64,000 bases of DNA from Parvibaculum sedimenti (GTDB taxonomy: Bacteria; Pseudomonadota; Alphaproteobacteria; Parvibaculales; Parvibaculaceae). Made by a program: the position numbers and the translations under genes. Of the stretch, positions 59,212-64,000 are shown piece after piece. Under the pieces are notes generated by a model, which made no database searches, was not told where the DNA came from, and saw nothing but the letters and a program-made list of their open reading frames with translations. The DNA is taken from assembly GCF_009184905.1 (NCBI RefSeq), contig NZ_WESC01000007.1, positions 162,461-226,460 on the forward strand. The letters run 5' to 3'. Numbering within the stretch: the first letter of the stretch is position 1; each line of letters opens with the position of its first letter.

Positions 59212-59742
59212 TCAGAGCTTCTCGACCTGTCCGTACTCAAGCTCGACCGGCGTAGCGCGGCCGAAAATCGACACGGCAACCTTGAGCCGCGCCTTTTCTT
59301 CGTCGACTTCTTCGACGAAACCATTGAACGACGCGAACGGACCATCCGCGACGCGAACCTGCTCGCCGATCTCGAACGTGATCGACGGCTTCGGACGCTC
59401 CACGCCCTCCTGCACCTGATGCAGGATGCGATCGACTTCGCCCTGGCTGATCGGCTGCGGCTTGTTATCCGCGCCGAGGAATCCGGTGACCTTGGGCGTG
59501 TTCTTGACCAGGTGATAGGTCTGGTCCGTCAGATCCATCTTCGCGAGCACATAGCCCGGGAAGAACTTGCGCTCGGCATTGATCTTGCGGCCACGGCGCA
59601 CTTCCACGACTTCTTCGGTCGGAACGAGAATTTCCTCGAACTGATCCGCAAGACCGTGCTGTTCAGCCTGCTCGCGGATCGACTCCGCAACCTTCTTTTC
59701 GAAGTTCGAGTAGGCGTGAATGATGTACCAGCGTTTGGCCAT
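59212..59742 (-). CDS. nusG: Transcription termination/antitermination protein NusG
   Basis: Clamps RNA polymerase and links it to Rho or to ribosomal S10. 176 residues from ATG at 59742 ([20 protein letters not shown]); the frame upstream overlaps secE and is not family-like. N-terminal NGN domain with [17 protein letters not shown] domain [20 protein letters not shown]. Confidence 0.97.
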   Translation of the reverse strand: MAKRWYIIHAYSNFEKKVAESIREQAEQHGLADQFEEILVPTEEVVEVRRGRKINAERKFFPGYVLAKMDLTDQTYHLVKNTPKVTGFLGADNKPQPISQGEVDRILHQVQEGVERPKPSITFEIGEQVRVADGPFASFNGFVEEVDEEKARLKVAVSIFGRATPVELEYGQVEKL

Positions 59743-59774
59743 ATGTCTTTCTTCCGAGGGACGTATCCCTGCTC

Positions 59775-59972
59775 TCAGCTTCCGATGCCCAGCACGAACG
59801 CGACGCCTGCCTTCAGGCCAAGATCGGCCAGAAAGAAGAACACCGTCGCAAAGGCCACCATGAGAAACACCATGACGGTCGTAATAACGGTTTCGCGCCG
59901 CGTGGGCCACGTGACCTTCGAGGTCTCGGACCGCACCTGCTGAATGAACTCAAGCGGATTGGTTTTCGCCAT
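59775..59972 (-). CDS. secE: Preprotein translocase subunit SecE
   Basis: Single-helix stabiliser of SecY. 65 residues: amphipathic [20 protein letters not shown], then one helix [20 protein letters not shown]. It follows tRNA-Trp and is 32 bases ahead of nusG. Confidence 0.95.
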   Translation of the reverse strand: MAKTNPLEFIQQVRSETSKVTWPTRRETVITTVMVFLMVAFATVFFFLADLGLKAGVAFVLGIGS

Positions 59973-60012
59973 GATCTCTACAAGAGTCCCTTTATACGTA
60001 CTGGCCCGCGGT

Positions 60013-60088
60013 TGGCAGGAGTGGAGGGGCTCGAACCCCCAACCCCCGGTTTTGGAGACCGGTGCTCTACCAGTTGAGCTACACTCCT
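60013..60088 (-). tRNA. tRNA-Trp (anticodon CCA)
   Basis: A 76-nt cloverleaf. AGGAGTG pairs with CACTCCT, discriminator G, CCA encoded. Anticodon stem CCGGT/ACCGG encloses CTCCAAA. Located between tufB and secE, the common bacterial order. Confidence 0.98.
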
Positions 60089-60109
60089 AGTCCCGCCGAC
60101 GCGAACGGA

Positions 60110-61300
<1,191 letters not shown>

Positions 61301-61375
61301 CGGATTCTCTTACCTCGGTTGGTCTGATCGACTGGTCGAACGCTTCTAGTTACTGCCACGCGACGGACGACGGAT

Positions 61376-61449
61376 TGGAGCGGGTGAAGGGAATCGAACC
61401 CTCGTCGTAAGCTTGGAAGGCTTCTGCTCTACCATTGAGCTACACCCGC
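61376..61449 (-). tRNA. tRNA-Gly (anticodon TCC)
   Basis: A 74-nt cloverleaf with acceptor GCGGGTG/CACCCGC, discriminator T and CCA encoded. Anticodon loop CTTCCAA reads GGA and GGG. The first pair of the anticodon stem looks mismatched (G-A). Confidence 0.96.
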
Positions 61450-61496
61450 CTGACCGTATTCCCTCGTTCCGCTACATCGGATCCCTTTAACAGGGA

Positions 61497-61581
61497 TGGT
61501 GGAGGGGGTTGGATTCGAACCAACGTAGGCTTAGCCAACGGATTTACAGTCCGTCCCCTTTAGCCACTCGGGCACCCCTCC
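61497..61581 (-). tRNA. tRNA-Tyr (anticodon GTA)
   Basis: An 85-nt class II tRNA; GGAGGGG/CCCCTCC acceptor, discriminator A, CCA encoded. Loop TGTAAAT gives GTA. Long variable arm TGGCTAAGCCTAC present. First RNA of the tRNA-Tyr, tRNA-Gly, tufB transcript. Confidence 0.97.
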
Positions 61582-61651
61582 GTGTCCGATGTCAAATGTT
61601 GTGAAATCCCAATAAGTTCGCTGCCGCCGCCGTGCTTGGAGCACGGGCCGC

Positions 61652-61680
61652 TTTATTGAGCTTTGCCGCCGTGCTGTCAA
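61652..61680 (-). promoter_or_regulatory. Promoter of the tRNA-Tyr/tRNA-Gly/tufB transcript
   Basis: On the minus strand a perfect TTGACA (61675-61680), 17-base spacer and AATAAA (61652-61657). Confidence 0.65.
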
Positions 61681-61767
61681 CTCATTTCCAGTCTCAAAAG
61701 CGTATAACGCCCCGCAGCGTCCTCAGCTTTCTGGTCGTCTTGCTGAAGGCACTGTTGGGCGAGGCGT

Positions 61768-61796
61768 TTGCATGAGCCCGGACGGCGCAATATAAG
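61768..61796 (+). promoter_or_regulatory. Promoter of rlmB, placed for a leaderless mRNA
   Basis: TTGCAT (61768-61773), 17-base spacer, TATAAG (61791-61796). The -10 ends 7 bases before the ATG at 61804, so transcription should start at or next to the A of the start codon. No Shine-Dalgarno can fit. Confidence 0.55.
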
Positions 61797-61803
61797 CGCC
61801 CCT

Positions 61804-62655
61804 ATGAACAAGCGCAAGCGACCCGGCTCGGCCGGACAAAAGCCTTCGGGCCTCGAAGACCGGAATCGCGGCCCTCGCGGCCAGGGCGGAGCCCATTCGC
61901 AGCCCCGAGGGCCGCAGCGCGGCCACAAGGGCGGCGGAGATGAGGGGTTTCTTTATGGATTTCATGCAGTTAGCGCCGCACTCCGAAATCCTGTGCGAAG
62001 AGCGCAAAGGCTTCTCCTCACCCGGAATGCGGAAGCAGAACTGGCCTCGCAGGGCCTCAGCCTCGGCAAGGACCTGCCCATTCAGGCCGAAATCCTCGGC
62101 GGAGACGAGATCGCCGCCCTTCTCCCGCCGGGCGCCGTGCATCAGGGAATCGCGCTTAAAGTAACGCCCCTGCCCGAGCTCACCGTGGATGAGGCCTGCG
62201 ACGGTGCGTCCCGAGTGGTTGTGCTCGATCAGGTAACGGACCCGCATAATTTCGGGGCGATTCTGCGCTCTGCGGCCGTTTTCGGCGCCGGCGCCCTCAT
62301 CACGACCGACCGGAACAGTCCGCCTCTGGGCGGCGTACTCGCCAAGGCGGCCTCGGGCGGACTCGAAAAGGTACGAATCGCCAAGGTGACAAACCTCGTC
62401 CGGGCCATCGACGAGCTGAAGGATCTCGGTTTCGAGGTCATCGGCCTTGATGGCGAAGGCGAGGTCTCGCTGCCTGAGTTCAAGACCGGGCCGAAGACCG
62501 CCCTCGTCCTCGGCGCGGAAGGTGCGGGGCTCCGCCGCCTCACCCGCGAGCATTGCGACGTCCTGGCCCGCCTGCCCGCTTCCGGCGAGATGAGAAGCCT
62601 CAACGTCTCGAACGCAGCCGCCGTCGCGCTCTACGAACTGGCTCGCCGGGCCTGA
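61804..62655 (+). CDS. rlmB: 23S rRNA (guanosine-2'-O-)-methyltransferase RlmB (TrmH/SpoU family)
   Basis: A SPOUT-class enzyme that methylates 2'-O of G2251 in 23S rRNA in E. coli. 283 residues. The N-terminus is a basic Gly/Pro-rich tail (NKRKRPGSAGQKPSGLEDRN), then the substrate-binding L30e-like domain (GFLYGFHAVSAALRNPVRRA), and the knot motifs VVVLDQVTDPHNFGAILRSA, LVLGAEGAGLRRL and LNVSNAAAVALYELAR. Members of the family with tRNA targets cannot be excluded. The ATG at 61804 is preferred over a TTG at 61768, as the latter overlaps the promoter. Confidence 0.92.
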   Translation: MNKRKRPGSAGQKPSGLEDRNRGPRGQGGAHSQPRGPQRGHKGGGDEGFLYGFHAVSAALRNPVRRAQRLLLTRNAEAELASQGLSLGKDLPIQAEILGGDEIAALLPPGAVHQGIALKVTPLPELTVDEACDGASRVVVLDQVTDPHNFGAILRSAAVFGAGALITTDRNSPPLGGVLAKAASGGLEKVRIAKVTNLVRAIDELKDLGFEVIGLDGEGEVSLPEFKTGPKTALVLGAEGAGLRRLTREHCDVLARLPASGEMRSLNVSNAAAVALYELARRA

Positions 62656-62667
62656 TCGGGCGCCCGA

Positions 62668-63264
62668 TCAGCGCGGCGGCTGATTGAGCAAGTATGGCGC
62701 GACGATGATCCGCTTCAGCCGCCAGCCGAGATTCCATTCGAGCAGATAGATCGTCTGGTGGTCGGTGGCGGAGCCTTCCGGTCCGATATCCATGCGGAAG
62801 ACGAGCGGGCTCCCTTCAAAGAAGGCATATCGAATCTGTCCCATCGGGTCAGAGCCGCCAAAGCCGCTCCTCGCCATATCGGAAAGGGTGCTCGGATTAA
62901 TCTGCGCGTCGACCATACGGTCGATCATCGCGCCGCTCATCGCCTGAGAGAGCGCCTGAACGCGCGGATCGGGCGCGATGATCTTGTTCGTATATGCGGC
63001 CTTGAGATCGTCGCGGATCCCCTCACGCACCGAGGTCCAGTCTACCAGCGAGGCGAGCCGCACCTTGTCGCCGCGGTCGAGCGATATCTGGAGATCGTAG
63101 ATCGCCCAGTACGCCCAGGCCGTCCAAAGCGTCGCGAAGACGACGAGGCATACGACATAAGGCGCAGAGCGCCCAAGGCGCCCGCTGGCGACCGTCCAGG
63201 CCAGACCACCCGCGAGAGCAGCGGCAAGCGCCGTTCCCAAGCCCCAATAAACCGGATTACCCAC
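62668..63264 (-). CDS. DUF2939 membrane protein
   Basis: A 198-residue protein starting with GTG at 63264 (GGGGGGATCAGC upstream). Two membrane helices occupy residues 5-25 and 35-57, followed by the DUF2939 pattern: SLDRGDKVRLASLVDWTSVR, EGIRDDLKAAYTNKI, and the AMSGAMIDRMVDAQINPSTL region. The C-terminal strand-rich end has FRMDIGPEG and TIYLLEWNLGWRLKRIIV. Role unknown. Its stop lies 12 bases from the convergent rlmB stop. Confidence 0.75.
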   Translation of the reverse strand: MGNPVYWGLGTALAAALAGGLAWTVASGRLGRSAPYVVCLVVFATLWTAWAYWAIYDLQISLDRGDKVRLASLVDWTSVREGIRDDLKAAYTNKIIAPDPRVQALSQAMSGAMIDRMVDAQINPSTLSDMARSGFGGSDPMGQIRYAFFEGSPLVFRMDIGPEGSATDHQTIYLLEWNLGWRLKRIIVAPYLLNQPPR

Positions 63265-63353
63265 GCTGATCCCCCCAACACGCGACGGCGCAATCTACGC
63301 TGTCGTGCGCGGGAGTTCCAAAGCTCATTTCCAGCCCCCACCCCCGACGCTGC

Positions 63354-63382
63354 TTGCAGCCACGCAATCATGAAAGTATGTT
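63354..63382 (+). promoter_or_regulatory. Promoter of tRNA-Thr
   Basis: TTGCAG (63354-63359), 17-base spacer, TATGTT (63377-63382), 36 bases before the tRNA. Confidence 0.5.
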
Positions 63383-63418
63383 CCGCCCGCAATCACCCGC
63401 GCCAAGGCCGGGACGGTC

Positions 63419-63494
<76 letters not shown>

Positions 63495-63690
63495 GTCTTT
63501 TCAATGACTTAGATAGCGCGGACTTACGACGCTTCGGTGGTTAGCTACCATATAGCTACCAAACGCTGGCTCCGCGCTCGCCTCCCGAGTTCCACGTCCT
63601 ATTGCACTTGCCGGTCTGCCTCTGCCGCGGACTGGAGCGCCCCCTAAACTTACTTGACATTCTGTCTGTAAGAGGGCGGCTTTGCGCCGA
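63495..63690 (+). other. Non-coding junction after tRNA-Thr, possible attachment-site region
   Basis: No gene is visible. TTTTCAATGACTTAG follows the tRNA at once, a sequence often seen next to tRNA-targeted integration sites, by memory. Further on, TAGCTACCA occurs twice (63542-63550 and 63553-63561). No integrase coding sequence remains here. The second copy of the tRNA end that would prove an island lies outside the window. Confidence 0.35.
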
Positions 63691-64000
63691 TATCGTTGAA
63701 AAACTCAGCCCAATAACTATTCATTGAGCTGTTTCAGCGGCTCTCCGGTGATGAGGATCGGTTATCTGCCCCGCACTTTCGCGCGGGGTATCCATTCGGG
63801 CCGCTTTTATACGGCGATGGCGCCATGTGGTGGCGTTGGTGGCCTGAGCTTCGCCAGCCTCCTCAGGTTCTGGGCGGTTGCGGCAAGCAGGAACTCGTCT
63901 CGCGCACCACATGGACCTCGCAGCCTCAAACGCGCCATCCGGAGAATGCGTTTGAGGTGAGCAAAGAGCATCTCGACCTTCTTGCGGCGATGCCGGGAGC
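63690..64000 (-). mobile_element. Insertion sequence fragment (IS1182/IS5-like), cut by window edge
   Basis: The 3' part of an IS with the transposase C-terminus at 63807-64000. The left boundary is uncertain; a candidate end is near TTGAAAAACTC at 63697. The other end and inverted repeat are outside the window. Confidence 0.5.
63807..64000 (-). CDS. Transposase C-terminal fragment, DDE family (truncated by window edge)
   Basis: The last 64 codons of a transposase read into the window on the minus strand. RHRRKKVEMLFAHLKRILRM followed by RLRGPCGARDEFLLAATAQN and LRRLAKL is the C-terminal signature of IS1182/IS5-type DDE enzymes (the conserved Glu region KKVEMLFAHLKR holds the last catalytic acid). 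Stop TAA at 63807-63809. The N-terminal catalytic Asp residues cannot be seen. Confidence 0.75.
   Translation of the reverse strand, partial: SRHRRKKVEMLFAHLKRILRMARLRLRGPCGARDEFLLAATAQNLRRLAKLRPPTPPHGAIAV

Overview
The window is a 64 kb piece of a GC-rich alphaproteobacterial chromosome, probably a Hyphomicrobiales relative (a Parvibaculum-like genus is my best guess; it rests on gene content and cannot be proven here). Supporting signs are an ATP12-type F1 chaperone, DUF1489, a 4Fe-4S APS reductase, CCA-encoding tRNAs, two near-identical tuf genes, and a str-S10-spc-alpha cluster joined to the secE-nusG-rplKAJL-rpoBC cluster.

Layout. (1) 1-21 kb: metabolism, mostly acyl-CoA and leucine/propionate breakdown. 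It holds the end of an iron-type alcohol dehydrogenase, panC, 3-methylcrotonyl-CoA carboxylase (liuB, liuD) facing a TetR regulator across a palindromic operator candidate, a thiolase, a PAP2 phosphatase, isovaleryl-CoA dehydrogenase (liuA) with a thioesterase and a kelch protein, tRNA-Leu, a cysG-cysH pair, an orphan SpoA/FliN-like protein, lipB, a bactofilin-like membrane protein, and propionyl-CoA carboxylase (pccB, pccA). Leucine carbon enters at liuA and liuB/liuD, and odd-chain or branched acyl units enter at pccAB. (2) 20.5-28 kb: a tightly overlapped run on the minus strand, degP-like protease, rarA, crcB, rluC, HAD phosphatase, asmA, ATP12 chaperone. (3) 28.1-61.6 kb: the translation/transcription super-cluster, all on the minus strand. 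Reading in transcription order it is tRNA-Tyr, tRNA-Gly, tufB, tRNA-Trp, secE, nusG, rplK, rplA, rplJ, rplL, rpoB, rpoC, a frameshifted DUF4344 metallopeptidase gene, rpsL, rpsG, fusA, tufA, rpsJ through secY and adk, then rpsM, rpsK, rpoA and rplQ, closed by a strong terminator. (4) 61.8-64 kb: rlmB, a DUF2939 protein, tRNA-Thr, and the 3' end of an IS transposase, which suggests a tRNA-bordered accessory region starts at the right edge.

I did not find a clearly new multi-gene system. The most noteworthy points are the one-base frameshift in the DUF4344 gene sitting between rpoC and rpsL, a Glu/Lys difference between otherwise identical EF-Tu copies, a branched palindromic repeat inside the liu operon, a probable leaderless rlmB mRNA, structured leaders before rpsL, rpsM and rplJ, an orphan SpoA protein, and the tRNA-Thr/IS junction.
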